DNA of 64,000 bases from contig CAYNMW010000002.1 in assembly GCA_964398295.1 (NCBI GenBank), positions 1 through 64,000 of the forward strand. The letters run 5' to 3'. The notes beneath the pieces are model-generated. The model saw only the letters and a program-made list of their open reading frames with translations. It ran no database searches and was not told the origin of the DNA. This DNA is from CALFUK01 sp964398295. GTDB taxonomy: Bacteria; Bacteroidota; Bacteroidia; Chitinophagales; Saprospiraceae. The position numbers and the translations under genes are program-made. Below are positions 1 to 9,423 of this stretch, piece by piece. The stretch's first letter is position 1. Each line of letters starts with the position of its first letter.

Positions 1-315
1 GCTCTCGAAGGTAGATGCTTCGTATTGGGCTGCAATCAATACTTTACAAAATCCATGTACCCCGCGTCACACCAGCATTTGGTAGAAGATGAAGTAGAAG
101 ATATGTGTAGAGGTGGCAGTCTGATCGTTTCGCCACTCGGAGAAATAATAGCCGGGCCATTGTATGACACAAATGGAATATTGACGGCAGAGCTTGACTT
201 GGATGATGTAGTCAAAAGTAAATTAGATTTTGATGTGATTGGGCACTATAGTAGAGATGATATTTTTGAATTTTTTGTGAAAGGACAACCAGAGATTAAG
301 AAGGACTTTTCTTGA
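1..315 (+). CDS. Nitrilase/carbon-nitrogen hydrolase family, C-terminal part
   Basis: The frame is open from the first base, so the gene begins outside the window and only about 104 C-terminal residues are seen. The segment EGRCFVLGCNQ followed by GGSLIVSPLGEIIAGPLY is the typical late core of nitrilase-superfamily enzymes, which hydrolyse nitriles or amides in the cytoplasm. In this family the residues after the catalytic Cys run through such a Gly-rich strand into a short tail. The catalytic Glu-Lys-Cys triad itself lies upstream of the window, so activity and substrate (nitrile or amide) cannot be judged. The tail ends in a charged stretch rich in Lys and Asp. The family call is fairly safe; subfamily is open. 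Confidence 0.82.
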   Translation, partial: ALEGRCFVLGCNQYFTKSMYPASHQHLVEDEVEDMCRGGSLIVSPLGEIIAGPLYDTNGILTAELDLDDVVKSKLDFDVIGHYSRDDIFEFFVKGQPEIKKDFS

Positions 316-390
316 ATGATTAAGAATCTATTTCAAAAATTATTTGATTTCTCCACAAGGTCGAAATGAAATTCAAACCCATATATTTAT

Positions 391-490
391 CCTTCGACTG
401 GCGTTCAGGATCACAAAGCTTTCCTTCGACAAGCTCAGGACAGGCTCTGGCGCTGGGAATGACATTTCTCGACTGCGCTCACGATGATAA
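391..490. repeat. Degenerate dispersed intergenic repeats
   Basis: The 286-base gap between the nitrilase and thioredoxin genes holds three tandem degraded copies of a TTCGACT...GCTCAGGATGACA type motif (near 391, 423 and 470). The same type of motif recurs at 23.9-24.1 kb. No ORF or RNA gene is visible. It looks like a non-coding dispersed repeat of the kind scattered through Bacteroidota intergenic DNA. Confidence 0.5.
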
Positions 491-601
491 TTCTTCAAAG
501 CATTTTAGGAACAATTGACAATTAATCGGGAAGATTAGACTATACAATACGCTAATATAGAGATGATCTTTGTATCATAAAAAAATCAAACTATACGGAC
601 T

Positions 602-916
602 ATGAAATCTATTATGTCAAATTCAGACTTCAATACACTAGCTAAAGGAGACAAACCATTCGTCATTGACTTTTATGCAGATTGGTGTGGACCTTGCCAA
701 ACATTACTACCTACTGTCAAAAAACTCGCTGACGAATATAAAGACAAAGTTGAAATCGTTAAAGTCAATATTGATGTGCAAAGATCATTAGCAGAACACT
801 TTAAGGTGCGAAGTATTCCAGCTATCTTCTTCATGAAAAATAATGAAATTGTTGATCGGGTAAACGGACTAACAACAGAGCATATCTTAAGAAAAAAGGT
901 AGATAGTTTGCTGTAA
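602..916 (+). CDS. trxA: Thioredoxin
   Basis: A 104-residue single-domain thioredoxin, the usual family length. The redox motif WCGPC sits near residue 30 within DFYADWCGPCQ, and the cis-proline segment RSIPAIFF is near residue 76. It is expected to act in the cytoplasm as a general protein disulfide reductase with thioredoxin reductase. There is no signal peptide, which argues against a periplasmic TlpA/ResA role. A second thioredoxin-fold gene follows after 56 bases on the same strand, so the two may be co-transcribed. No clear SD site precedes the ATG, normal for this phylum. The second in-frame ATG (MSNSDF) is only four codons in and could be the true start. Confidence 0.93.
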   Translation: MKSIMSNSDFNTLAKGDKPFVIDFYADWCGPCQTLLPTVKKLADEYKDKVEIVKVNIDVQRSLAEHFKVRSIPAIFFMKNNEIVDRVNGLTTEHILRKKVDSLL

Positions 917-972
917 ATACTTTCTCGTATTTTCGAAATTGCATTATCCCCAGTCCATTAATTAATAGCCTA

Positions 973-1536
973 ATGATGAACTTGCAAGATTATGAATCGC
1001 AATTCGATGATATCTTAGAAGGTAGAATGACTACTAGCCCATATGATTCGGAGGAGTATCTTGACTATGTCAAGATGAATAAGGTCCGGATCAGTAGATG
1101 GAATCGAAAAGGCAAATTGTTACCCAAACTTGTAGAAGTAGTAACTCGTATTGCAGATGACATGCACTGGTTACTGATTACAGAGCCATGGTGCGGAGAT
1201 GCAGCTACCAGTCACCCATTCATAGCAAAGCTAGCAGCTCTGAATCCTAAGATTACATTGGAAGTGCAAAATCGTGATGCACTTGATAGTGAGATTGGTA
1301 ACTATTTGACCAATGGAACAAAGTCAATTCCAATGTTGGTTGTTCGGGATTCATCAGGAAACGATCTATTCACTTGGGGTCCAAGACCGAAAATTTTACA
1401 GGAGCAATACTTAGAAAGTAAAAAGCAAAATGTGCCATTACAAGATATATTAAAAGAGCTCCAATTGTGGTATAATAAAAATAAGGGTGTCGACATGCAG
1501 GAAGAGTTGTATGAGTTGTTTTCCGCCAAAAATTAG
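973..1536 (+). CDS. Thioredoxin-like family protein (WCGDA motif)
   Basis: A 187-residue protein with a thioredoxin-like fold in which the active site reads EPWCGDAA (near residue 75), a single-Cys variant of CxxC. This fits the thioredoxin_9-type family common in Bacteroidota and Firmicutes, whose function is not established. The segment TKSIPMLVV has the cis-Pro expected for the fold. No signal peptide or membrane segment is seen, so it should be cytosolic. With only one active-site Cys it cannot run a normal dithiol exchange; it may act by a monothiol route or only bind partners. It follows the classical thioredoxin gene closely. The two leading Met codons are equally possible starts. Confidence 0.8.
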   Translation: MMNLQDYESQFDDILEGRMTTSPYDSEEYLDYVKMNKVRISRWNRKGKLLPKLVEVVTRIADDMHWLLITEPWCGDAATSHPFIAKLAALNPKITLEVQNRDALDSEIGNYLTNGTKSIPMLVVRDSSGNDLFTWGPRPKILQEQYLESKKQNVPLQDILKELQLWYNKNKGVDMQEELYELFSAKN

Positions 1537-1791
1537 ATATCACTTCGAATTAAATTTGACCAATTAAACCCGCATTCCCTCCGGTATAAAGGCTTCAAAT
1601 AACTCACACCTTTGGTGTTCTTTAATTAAGACTAAACTTGGCTTGGTAAACATTTACATTTTATTAGCCTGTTTTAGCCATCAAGAGGAACGGAGTCCTT
1701 AGAATCAAAGTCGCAAATCATTAGAGATGAAACTCGAAGACCTAAGAAACAACTTGGAAACAGACACTAAAGGGTAACATTTAAAATTGAC
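1537..1791. other. Intergenic region without a recognisable gene
   Basis: Between the thioredoxin-like gene and the convergent P-domain protein gene I see no ORF with protein-like composition, no tRNA and no clear repeat. The only defined element is the hairpin terminator at its right end. Confidence 0.4.
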
Positions 1792-1828
1792 AAAAAAAAT
1801 AGGCTTTCAATATGTAGAAAGCCTATTT
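1792..1828 (-). terminator. Rho-independent terminator of the secreted P-domain gene
   Basis: A perfect 12-bp stem, AAATAGGCTTTC at 1797-1808 pairing with GAAAGCCTATTT at 1817-1828, encloses an 8-base loop. Read on the minus strand it is followed by a run of eight T. It lies just beyond the 3' end of the minus-strand gene. Confidence 0.85.
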
Positions 1829-1892
1829 ACTCAGTTATTTTAAAGATATGAATACAGTAAGTTATGGTATAAAATAACCTACCGTCTTTATT

Positions 1893-4540
1893 TTATTGTG
1901 CCCCCATACAGCCATCAATAAATGCATGGAAAGTTACACCTGAATCAACTTGAAAATTATCTTCAAGCAATACAGAAATTCCAGAATCGTAATCAACAGT
2001 TGCATTACTATCTATTGTTTGATCTGATACAAATGTGCCATCAGTTTCAAAGTCTTCAGAAGTAGACTGAACACCTGATAGATCATAATTTGGTGGACAG
2101 ACTGGGTCTATTGATCCGCAAAGTTCTAAGGACCATGCCACAATAGAACCTCCATCTAAGTTTGCATTGTCATCCACTTCCAATTCCCATGTTCCTGCCA
2201 ACGATTCTCCTATAAATGCAGAAAAAGGTGTTTCTGGATCATACGTGCCGCCATTTGGTGGACATGGTATTGCACTTCCACCATCCTCAAAATTTCCAAT
2301 TATATTATCTTCATTTAGACATATGTTGGTTAACAATCTTGCAGTTGTGCCTGTTTCAATATGGGTCAGCGTAATCGTTAAATCAGCAATCCAAGTATGC
2401 TGTATATTCATATTGAGTATGCGCACTCCAGTTATGACACCACTAGAACCAACTGTAATGTTACTTCGTCTTGTACTAATAACAGTTGGTATTGCAATTG
2501 GTGTATCGGTTGCAGTATCGGTTTGACAGCTTATATTTGCAGTCTCAAAACTAAAAACACTACTATCAGGCCCAATTCCGCAGGAGTTTTCTGCCCTCAC
2601 TCTCCAAAAATATTGAGTAGATTGACTTAAAGGAATTCCCAAATAACTATTCGTTGCTGTCATCCCAGTGACTACGATATTATTGAAAGCAGGGTCAGTT
2701 GCAATTTCAATAATGTAGTTTGTCGCACCAGGAATAGCATTCCAAGTAAACATTGGATTCACAATTTGACCTGTTGAGACATCCATTGGTGTGAGTAAGA
2801 CAGGAGCTTGAGTAATGGCAGCATCTTCTAAAATTAATTCTACCGTAATATCATCTGATTCTACTCCATCAGTCCCCGTAATTGTAATCGAATAAGTACC
2901 TATTGCAGCTCCTGCTGTCCCAGATACAGTCATTGTATATGTACCGTCTGTTGAAGCAGGGTTTGTGTCAAATGTAGCAATTGTACCTGCAGGCAAACCA
3001 GTGGCTGAAAAATCGACATTACCTGTAAATCCTCCTAACAATTCCAACTCAAATTCATAGACAGCATCACTAGGGATGCAAACTGTTTGAGTCAAGTCTA
3101 TTTCAGATAGAGAAATTCCAAAACAATTAAATGGAATTTCAAATTGTGCCACTCTTGTTGCCCAATTGGCTGTAGGGTTGTACTGTCCAGTAAACCAAAA
3201 CGTACCATCTATCGGGTCAACACTCAATGTATTATAATCACCATATCTGTTACTATTACTAGCTACGCTGCCATCTATAATCGTTGTTTCAGGAAAAGTC
3301 ATCACCCCTAGTGGGTCACATTCTTTCCTTCCTGTATATCTTAACCCTGGAAAGACACTTGTAGCATCTGATACATTATAAGCTAAGCCTATGGATCCAT
3401 CGTCATTGATTCCTATTGAAGCCATCCATCGACTTGTATTGTCAGGTGAATACGTTCCTTGTTGATGAATTGTCCATGAACCTGCTGTACCACCTGTTTT
3501 TCTAAGTTCATACCACCTTACTCCTGCATCATCATTACCAGTAACATCCGTGACATGAGCACATACTAAAGCTTCATGGGTTCCAAAATTTCGATAAATA
3601 ATCTTATTCATGATTACTTCTCTAAGAGGGTCCAATTCTAGTCCCGTCCCTGGTTGAGGAATAGCAGCAAAAGCTGTGAACCCATTCAATTCTGTATCGA
3701 AGGGTTGTGTAGGTAAATTGATAGGTCCAGTGATTGAAGAACTTGCCGGTGCAGCAAAGTCAAGTGTTAATTCGAATATCTCTAGACGATCTTGTGCTAC
3801 GCCTGCCCAGCCATCATCCGCCATTCTCATCACCATTGCCGGAGATCCTGCCGGAGGAAGAGTAGGTCCATCCAAATTCACTGGTGTACCCGATTGGAAT
3901 CCAATTGTATTAAATGGAGTTAAGTCGAAGTCCAGAGCCGTTGGAGCTGGGTTTCCAGCCAACATTGCAGTTCTATCTAATGCGTAAATTCTAGGATTAG
4001 GTGTTTGATTGTTTATTAACTCATTAGTTGTAACCACATACGAATTATTCCAAATTCCGTACTTAGGATAATCAGGAAAATTAGGTGTATTGTATGAGTA
4101 GATAAAGTAGCCTCCTGTNNNNNNNNNNNNNNNNNNNNNNNNNNNNNNNNNNNNNNNNNNNNNNNNNNNNNNNNNNNNNNNNNNNNNNNNNNNNNNNNNN
4201 NNNNNNNNNNNNNNNNNNCCGAAAGTCCTTCCCATTGATTGAGAAGATTTGCACTTCTATTAGGCGTAACATAATTTTTTTGCCACACAGGGTCATCTCC
4301 TATAGGCAATGCAAAATCATTTACCCTCTCGTGTAATGGCCAATCTCCTTTTGGGTGATAGCCTATTTTGGGAAATTTTACAATTACGCCATCAAATGGA
4401 GTATCGATGCTTCTTACTGGTCCTGTCACTTTTTCAAGTGTCATCTTTGTAACCGTAGCTTTTACTACTTGAAGTGGGTTTTGACCTATCAATTGAAGTG
4501 TCATTAAAACAAAAAACAAAGTTAGTTTCAAAATTTTCAT
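1893..4540 (-). CDS. Secreted protein with P-domain and C-terminal sorting module (interrupted by assembly gap)
   Basis: One gene split by 100 N. The N-terminal piece (4219-4540) starts with MKILKLTLFFVLMTLQLIGQ, a good signal peptide. The C-terminal piece (1893-4118, about 741 residues) carries, in order, a propeller-like region with Asp/Gly-rich segments, an Ig/FN3-like domain (SQSTQYFWRVRAENSCG), a proprotein-convertase P-domain (near MNIQHTWIADLTITLTH, ending LAGTWELEVDD), and a C-terminal module YDSGISVLLEDNFQV...FHAFIDGC. The same module ends three other proteins here. The two pieces are not in one frame across the gap, because the N run is a placeholder of arbitrary length. I infer an exported surface or adhesive protein; no catalytic motif is seen. 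A strong terminator follows. Confidence 0.8.
4119..4218. other. Assembly gap (100 N)
   Basis: Exactly 100 N, a conventional scaffold placeholder, inside the coding sequence of the P-domain protein. The true length is unknown, and the reading frames on the two sides disagree by one or two bases. Confidence 0.98.
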
Positions 4541-4940
4541 AAAATATTATTGTGGTTAATATGGGTCGTATCAACACCCCATAATAAATACATTTAGTTG
4601 GAAATGTTCTAATAAGTAGCGTTAAAATATGTATTGAAAATGGGACTAATGATTTTAGTTTCAAGGCTATCAAATTAGCTACAAAAAGCTAATTATTCTA
4701 AAATAAAAAGAGATTATAATTGTTAAAAATGACCGCACTCAACCTTGAATGTAACCTTATTTGCGATTTTGGGAGATGTGATACTCGAATTTCCAACCGC
4801 TTCGTATTTAAGAGGTGAACACCATTAGGCCTTTCGAAATGAGCTCATATTTGAGTTGTATAAGTTGTTTACAGGTGGTCCCTTTAACTATCAGAATAAG
4901 TCAAGACCAATGCAATGACCGAAGAAGCAATCAAAATATG
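4541..4940. other. Intergenic region, nothing recognised
   Basis: About 400 bases between the start of the secreted-protein gene and the end of pyrH, both on the minus strand. It is A+T-rich around 4680-4735. I found no terminator for pyrH with a clear T-run, no RNA gene and no convincing ORF. Confidence 0.4.
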
Positions 4941-5660
4941 TTAATACGTCTCCACCAAAGTCCCAACCTGCTCTCCTTTTACAATCAGTGCCATATTATT
5001 GATATCATCAGTAATGTCAAAGACAACAATTGGCAAATCATTTTCCTGGCAAATCGTAAAGGCAGTCATATCCATCACACCGAGACCCATACTGATCACT
5101 TTCGCAAAGGAGATTCTGGAGAATTTTTCTGCGTCTGGGAATTTTTCCGGGTCTGCAGAATAGATACCGTCGACACGTGTGCCTTTTAAGATGACGTCTG
5201 CACTGATTTCATTTGCCCGAAGTGCGGCAGCCGAGTCTGTTGTAAAATATGGACTACCAGTACCAGCAGAAAAAATAACAACTCTGCCTTTTTCCAGGTG
5301 TCGGATCGCACGTCTTCGAATGTAAGGTTCTGCAACTTGAAGAATCTCAATTGCCGAGACCAATCTGGTATATACCCCTTTTGCTTCCAAAGCACTTTGT
5401 AAGGCCATGCCATTGATACAGGTTGCCATCATACCCATGTAATCACCTTGGACCCGTTCGATGCCACTTGCCTCTGCCTGCAGTCCTCGAAAGATATTGC
5501 CACCTCCGATGACGATAGCCACCTCTACTCCAAGGTCAACAATCTCTTTTATCTGTTTTGAATAATGAACTAGCATTGCGGGATCAATACCAAAGTCGTT
5601 CTTTCCCATCAAGGATTCTCCACTCAACTTTAGGAGGATTCTTTTGTATTTAAGCGCCAT
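4941..5660 (-). CDS. pyrH: Uridylate kinase (UMP kinase)
   Basis: A 239-residue protein of the bacterial UMP kinase type (amino acid kinase fold), which phosphorylates UMP to UDP with ATP in pyrimidine nucleotide synthesis. The N-terminal strand RILLKLSGESLMG is the signature phosphate-binding start, followed by IVIGGGNIFRG and, later, FSAGTGSPYFTTDSAAALRA, the conserved UMP/ATP binding segment. Length matches the family. In Bacteroidota pyrH usually lies downstream of tsf; here it follows tsf on the same strand but is separated by a terminator and has its own promoter-like sequence, so it is probably transcribed independently. Confidence 0.97.
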   Translation of the reverse strand: MALKYKRILLKLSGESLMGKNDFGIDPAMLVHYSKQIKEIVDLGVEVAIVIGGGNIFRGLQAEASGIERVQGDYMGMMATCINGMALQSALEAKGVYTRLVSAIEILQVAEPYIRRRAIRHLEKGRVVIFSAGTGSPYFTTDSAAALRANEISADVILKGTRVDGIYSADPEKFPDAEKFSRISFAKVISMGLGVMDMTAFTICQENDLPIVVFDITDDINNMALIVKGEQVGTLVETY

Positions 5661-5712
5661 ATAATTACTTCAATCTAGTGTTTTCTTATCTGGCAGATTT
5701 CTTATTCTATGC

Positions 5713-5743
5713 CAAATGTAACTAAATCAATGCTTCGCTTCAA
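5713..5743 (-). promoter_or_regulatory. Bacteroidota-type promoter for pyrH
   Basis: On the minus strand TTG (5741-5743) is followed after 20 bases by TACATTTG (5713-5720), matching the Bacteroidota consensus TTG-N19-TAnnTTTG. It lies about 50 bases upstream of the pyrH start and downstream of the tsf terminator. Confidence 0.68.
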
Positions 5744-5798
5744 TAGGAAACAAAAAAAATAGTCCTGCTTGAGCTATTATGTCGAGGCAAAAACACAA

Positions 5799-5830
5799 AA
5801 AGCGTCTCCGAAATTAATCAGAGACGCTTT
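5799..5830 (-). terminator. Rho-independent terminator after tsf
   Basis: AAAGCGTCTC (5799-5808) and GAGACGCTTT (5821-5830) form a perfect 10-bp stem with a 12-base loop. On the minus strand it is followed by a T-rich tract. It closes the rplM-rpsI-rpsB-tsf transcript. Confidence 0.85.
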
Positions 5831-5865
5831 CTCTATATCTTCTTTCTTAAGAATAGCCTTGAAAA

Positions 5866-6843
5866 TTATCCTACGGCTACTCGTTTAAATTCTACTACTG
5901 ATGCATCTGCATTGAAATCCGCAATTGCTGCTTCGACACTTTTACTGTCGTCTAATGCATAGTTCTGATTCAATAAACAGTGCTCCTTATCCAGAAGTGT
6001 ATTATCTGCTACAAATCTCTCTAACTTACCTGGAAGGATCTTATCCCAGATCTGCTCAGGCTTACCTTCTGCTTTCAACTCTTCTCTGATTCCATCAGCA
6101 GCTGCAGCCATTACATCCTCTGTGAGTTGAGTCTGACTAACAAACTTTGGTACGTTTAGAAGATGCTTTCCTAAACGTTCGCGCTCTTCATTTTCTATTT
6201 TGATTTGATTCTGATATGCTTCCGTTTCTTTAGCTATATAATCTGCTTCGAACTGAGTATAGTGAAGTATAGACGGACTCATCGCAGCTATGTGCATAGC
6301 CATTCCTTTGAAGAACTGATCTGCACCTTCTTTTCCACCATCTTTATATGATACCAATACACCTATCTTCGAACCTGCGTGTATATATGATGCTATGTTT
6401 TCACCTTCTAAAAGTTCATACTTAGCGGCTTCTATCTTTTCACCTATTTTTCCCGTATGGTCTATCAGTTTATCTCCAATTGTAGCACCATCTAGTGGAA
6501 GTGCAAGAAGAGCTTCTTTATCTGCAGGAAAATTTTCCAATGCTGTATTCGCTATACTTTTAACGAATTGTTGGAAGTCTTCATTCTTCGCTACGAAATC
6601 TGTTTCGCAACTTATACTCACTACTATACCTTTCGTGTTATCATCATTGGTTAAGGCTACTACCACACCTTCATTGGCTTCTCTGTCTGCTCTTTTAGCA
6701 GCTACTTTCTGACCTTTCTTTCTAAGATAATCTATCGCACCATCCAAATCTCCACCGGATTCTGTAAGGGCTTTTTTGCAATCCATCATCCCTGCTCCAG
6801 TCATGTCCCTCAACTTCTTGACGTCTTGTGCTGAAATACTCAT
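5866..6843 (-). CDS. tsf: Translation elongation factor Ts
   Basis: A 325-residue EF-Ts, the guanine nucleotide exchange factor that regenerates EF-Tu-GTP. The N-terminal UBA-like domain contains KKLRDMTGAGMMDCKKAL, and the core holds the signature SCETDFVAKNEDF that contacts EF-Tu. The length is typical for Bacteroidota, longer than the 283 residues of E. coli. It lies 34 bases after rpsB in a ribosomal-protein operon and is followed by a strong terminator. Starting at MSISAQDV is supported by the family N-terminus. Confidence 0.98.
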   Translation of the reverse strand: MSISAQDVKKLRDMTGAGMMDCKKALTESGGDLDGAIDYLRKKGQKVAAKRADREANEGVVVALTNDDNTKGIVVSISCETDFVAKNEDFQQFVKSIANTALENFPADKEALLALPLDGATIGDKLIDHTGKIGEKIEAAKYELLEGENIASYIHAGSKIGVLVSYKDGGKEGADQFFKGMAMHIAAMSPSILHYTQFEADYIAKETEAYQNQIKIENEERERLGKHLLNVPKFVSQTQLTEDVMAAAADGIREELKAEGKPEQIWDKILPGKLERFVADNTLLDKEHCLLNQNYALDDSKSVEAAIADFNADASVVEFKRVAVG

Positions 6844-6877
6844 TTGTTACAATTTTAGCTTTTAAAAAATTTAGTTC

Positions 6878-7597
6878 TTAGGCAGTTGCTGCCGTTTCCT
6901 CTTTCATTTTCTTTCTTTCCGCAAGACCTTCTCCGATTGCGTCAACCACATATTGTGTCACAACTTTGATCGACTTAGATGCATCGTCATTTGCAGGAAT
7001 TGGAAAATCAACTTCATTCGGATCAGAATTGGTATCCACCATCGCGAATGTCTTTATATTTAGCTTCGTCGCTTCTTTGATCGCAATATGCTCATGTACC
7101 GTATCTACAATAAAAATTGCAGCAGGTAATCTGTTCAACTTTGCAATCCCACTAAGTACCTTTTCCAATTTTGCTTTTTCTCTTGAAAGAGTTAGTTTTT
7201 CTTTCTTTGTTAAAGACGTAGCTCTTCCATCGCCTAACATCTTTTCGATGTTTTGCATCTTCTTGACTGATCTACGGATGGTAGCAAAATTTGTCATCAT
7301 TCCTCCTAACCATCTGTCTGTGACGTATGGCATGTTTACACTTTCTGCAGCTTCTCTCACGATGTCTCTTGCTTGTTTTTTGGTTGCAACAAACATGATC
7401 TTTCTTCCTGACTTTGCAATTTGCTTCATTACTGATGCTGCTTTTTCCATGCATTCCATCGTTCGATTCAAATCGATGATGTGAATTCCCTTTCTTTCCA
7501 TGAAAATGTAAGGCTTCATCTTTGGATTCCACTTTTTTCTCATGTGGCCAAAGTGAGCACCTGCATCTAACAATTCTTTATATTCTGGCTTATTCAT
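6878..7597 (-). CDS. rpsB: 30S ribosomal protein S2
   Basis: A 239-residue S2 protein. Recognisable segments are LLDAGAHFGHMRKKWNPKM near the N-terminus, VATKKQARDIV, VTDRWLGGMMTNF and the C-terminal DTNSDPNEVDFPIPANDDA. S2 binds the 30S subunit late in assembly and helps anchor S1. It sits between rpsI and tsf, the conserved Bacteroidota order, and shares their transcript: there is no terminator between them. The tail ends in an Ala/Thr/Glu-rich extension. Confidence 0.98.
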   Translation of the reverse strand: MNKPEYKELLDAGAHFGHMRKKWNPKMKPYIFMERKGIHIIDLNRTMECMEKAASVMKQIAKSGRKIMFVATKKQARDIVREAAESVNMPYVTDRWLGGMMTNFATIRRSVKKMQNIEKMLGDGRATSLTKKEKLTLSREKAKLEKVLSGIAKLNRLPAAIFIVDTVHEHIAIKEATKLNIKTFAMVDTNSDPNEVDFPIPANDDASKSIKVVTQYVVDAIGEGLAERKKMKEETAATA

Positions 7598-7629
7598 TTT
7601 TTCTAATTAATAGATATGATAATAATGCA

Positions 7630-8016
7630 TTAACGTTTAGAGAACTGGAAGCTCTTTCTTGCTTTCGGCTTACCATATTTCTTACGTTCAACAACTCTGG
7701 CATCCCTCATTAGGTATTTCTTATCCTTTAAAGGTTTTCTGAAATCTTCATTCAACTGAACGAGTGCTCTGGAGATAGCCATTCTGATTGCTTCAGCTTG
7801 ACCTTTGAATCCACCGCCTGATACATTGACTTTGATGTCGTACTGATTTTCCGTCTCAACGGTCTTCATCGGATCCGTTATCGTCAGTTGCATATTTGGA
7901 GTAGGGAAATAGTCTTTATAATCTTTTCCGTTCACCGTAATTTCACCAGATCCTGCCTTCATATATATTCTGGCAACAGCTGCTTTTCGGCGACCGATTG
8001 TATTAATCATGTCCAT
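7630..8016 (-). CDS. rpsI: 30S ribosomal protein S9
   Basis: A 128-residue S9. The N-terminus reads INTIGRRKAAVARIY, and the basic C-terminal tail ends KARKSFQFSKR, the tail that reaches the P-site tRNA. Spacing to rplM upstream is two bases, so the two are translationally close. The start at MDMINTIG is chosen because the family normally has a few residues before the INTIGRRK motif; the second Met two codons on is an alternative. Confidence 0.98.
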   Translation of the reverse strand: MDMINTIGRRKAAVARIYMKAGSGEITVNGKDYKDYFPTPNMQLTITDPMKTVETENQYDIKVNVSGGGFKGQAEAIRMAISRALVQLNEDFRKPLKDKKYLMRDARVVERKKYGKPKARKSFQFSKR

Positions 8017-8018
8017 AA

Positions 8019-8465
8019 TTAGGATAATTTAAGTTCTTCAGGTTTTTGCGCACCATGAGGATGCTCGCCGCCTGCATAAACAAATAACTTCTTAAACATC
8101 GCTCTACCTAATCTATTTTTAGGAAGCATGCCTCTTACTGCATTCTCTACAACAAAGAATGGTTTCTTTTCCATTGCTTCTCTTGCAGTTCTGCTTTTCT
8201 GACCACCTGGATATCCAGAATATCGGAGATACTTTTTGTTATCCATTTTTGTACCAGTGAATCTGACTTTGTCTGCATTGATGACAATGACATAATCACC
8301 TGTATCCACATGTGGTGTATATTGAGGTTTGTGTTTTCCTCTAAGAATAGAGGCTATCGTCGTACACATACGTCCGACGATCTGACCTTCACCATCTATG
8401 ATGTGCCACTTGCGGTCAATTTCGTGCTTTTTAGCACTTTGAGTTTTATAACTTAATGTCTTCAC
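8019..8465 (-). CDS. rplM: 50S ribosomal protein L13
   Basis: A 148-residue L13, an early-assembly protein of the large subunit. Characteristic segments are KWHIIDGEGQIVGRMCT, DTGDYVIVINADKVRFTG and AVRGMLPKNRLGRAMFKKL. It is the first gene of the rplM-rpsI-rpsB-tsf operon. A promoter with ideal spacing lies about 50 bases upstream. Bacteroidota L13 proteins are slightly longer than E. coli L13 (142 residues), consistent with this one. Confidence 0.98.
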   Translation of the reverse strand: MKTLSYKTQSAKKHEIDRKWHIIDGEGQIVGRMCTTIASILRGKHKPQYTPHVDTGDYVIVINADKVRFTGTKMDNKKYLRYSGYPGGQKSRTAREAMEKKPFFVVENAVRGMLPKNRLGRAMFKKLFVYAGGEHPHGAQKPEELKLS

Positions 8466-8514
8466 TGTACTTTCGTTTAGACTGAATTAATGATCCAATT
8501 TTTCAAAAGGAATG

Positions 8515-8545
8515 CAAATGTACGCTACTTTCGTACTTATGCAAA
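8515..8545 (-). promoter_or_regulatory. Bacteroidota-type promoter for the rplM operon
   Basis: On the minus strand CTTTGC with TTG at 8542-8544 is followed after exactly 19 bases by TACATTTG (8515-8522). This is the consensus -33/-7 arrangement for this phylum. The predicted start of transcription is roughly 40 bases before the rplM ATG. Confidence 0.75.
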
Positions 8546-8712
8546 GTTTTTGATAGACAATTTTCATGCCTTGCATTCATAACTCGTTGATTATCAGTAA
8601 AAATTTCGCATAAAAATTTGCAAAGAAGTCAAAGACCTTTTGCTCAGTACTCTAGCTTGACTTGAGTCGAAGGTGTTTCACCTATCGATGGCTTTTAGTA
8701 ATTTCACCTCCC

Positions 8713-9417
8713 GTGAGCAAATTATACATCATCCCTTGCCCAATTGCAGAAGAGGACCCAATCCGTACCCTTCCCGTTTCTACAATTGAAGTCATTCACC
8801 AGTTGAAACACTTTGTGGTAGAACGGGCCAAGACTGCAAGGAGGTTTATTAAACTCACCCAACCACCTTATGCCATTTCAGAAATCAATGTGGCAGAAAT
8901 GGACAAACATGATCAGTATGGAATTCCAGAAGAGGTAATGACATGGGCAGGTGCAGGAGAAAACATCGGACTGCTTTCTGAAGCTGGTTGCCCATGTGTA
9001 GCAGACCCAGGTTTTCATGTAGTGCGAATATTTAGAGAGAGAGGCTATAGAATCGTACCATTAGTTGGTCCTTCTTCGTTGTTATTGGCTCTTATGGCAT
9101 CGGGATTGAATGGACAAGCATTTACCTTCCATGGTTATTTGCCAATTGAAGAGAACAATAAAAAACAACTCATTCGCAAAATGGAAACAGTTGCCTTGAA
9201 GGATAATTATGCTCAAATGGTGATTGAAACACCGTATCGAAATCAAAAATTATTTAGCTCATTCTGCAAATTTTTGCAAGCAGAAACACTGCTCCACATT
9301 TCTTTAGATTTGACAGGTGAGAGCGAATATTGTGAATCGAAAAGTGTAAAAGAATGGATAAAAAGTGGAATGCAATTTCCCAAAAGCCCAGCAATATTTA
9401 TCATTGGTAAAAAGTAG
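8713..9417 (+). CDS. RsmI-like tetrapyrrole-methylase-fold SAM methyltransferase
   Basis: From the GTG at 8713 the product is 234 residues and begins VSKLYIIPCPIAEED, which resembles the N-terminus of the short RsmI paralogue found in Bacteroidota. Motifs include IGLLSEAGCPCVADPGFHVV (SAM-site loop) and PLVGPSSLLLALMASGLNG, both matching RsmI, which 2'-O-methylates C1402 of 16S rRNA. The C-terminal domain is shorter than in canonical RsmI, so the substrate may differ. An upstream TTG at 8662 would add 17 residues unlike the family, so I reject it. The gene is divergent from rplM and followed after six bases by a GNAT gene, probably an operon. Confidence 0.85.
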   Translation: MSKLYIIPCPIAEEDPIRTLPVSTIEVIHQLKHFVVERAKTARRFIKLTQPPYAISEINVAEMDKHDQYGIPEEVMTWAGAGENIGLLSEAGCPCVADPGFHVVRIFRERGYRIVPLVGPSSLLLALMASGLNGQAFTFHGYLPIEENNKKQLIRKMETVALKDNYAQMVIETPYRNQKLFSSFCKFLQAETLLHISLDLTGESEYCESKSVKEWIKSGMQFPKSPAIFIIGKK

Positions 9418-9423
9418 AAAGAC

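Noticed and set aside
4815..5189. 124-codon plus-strand ORF
   Set aside because: It is antisense to pyrH for most of its length, with codon use unlike a real gene.
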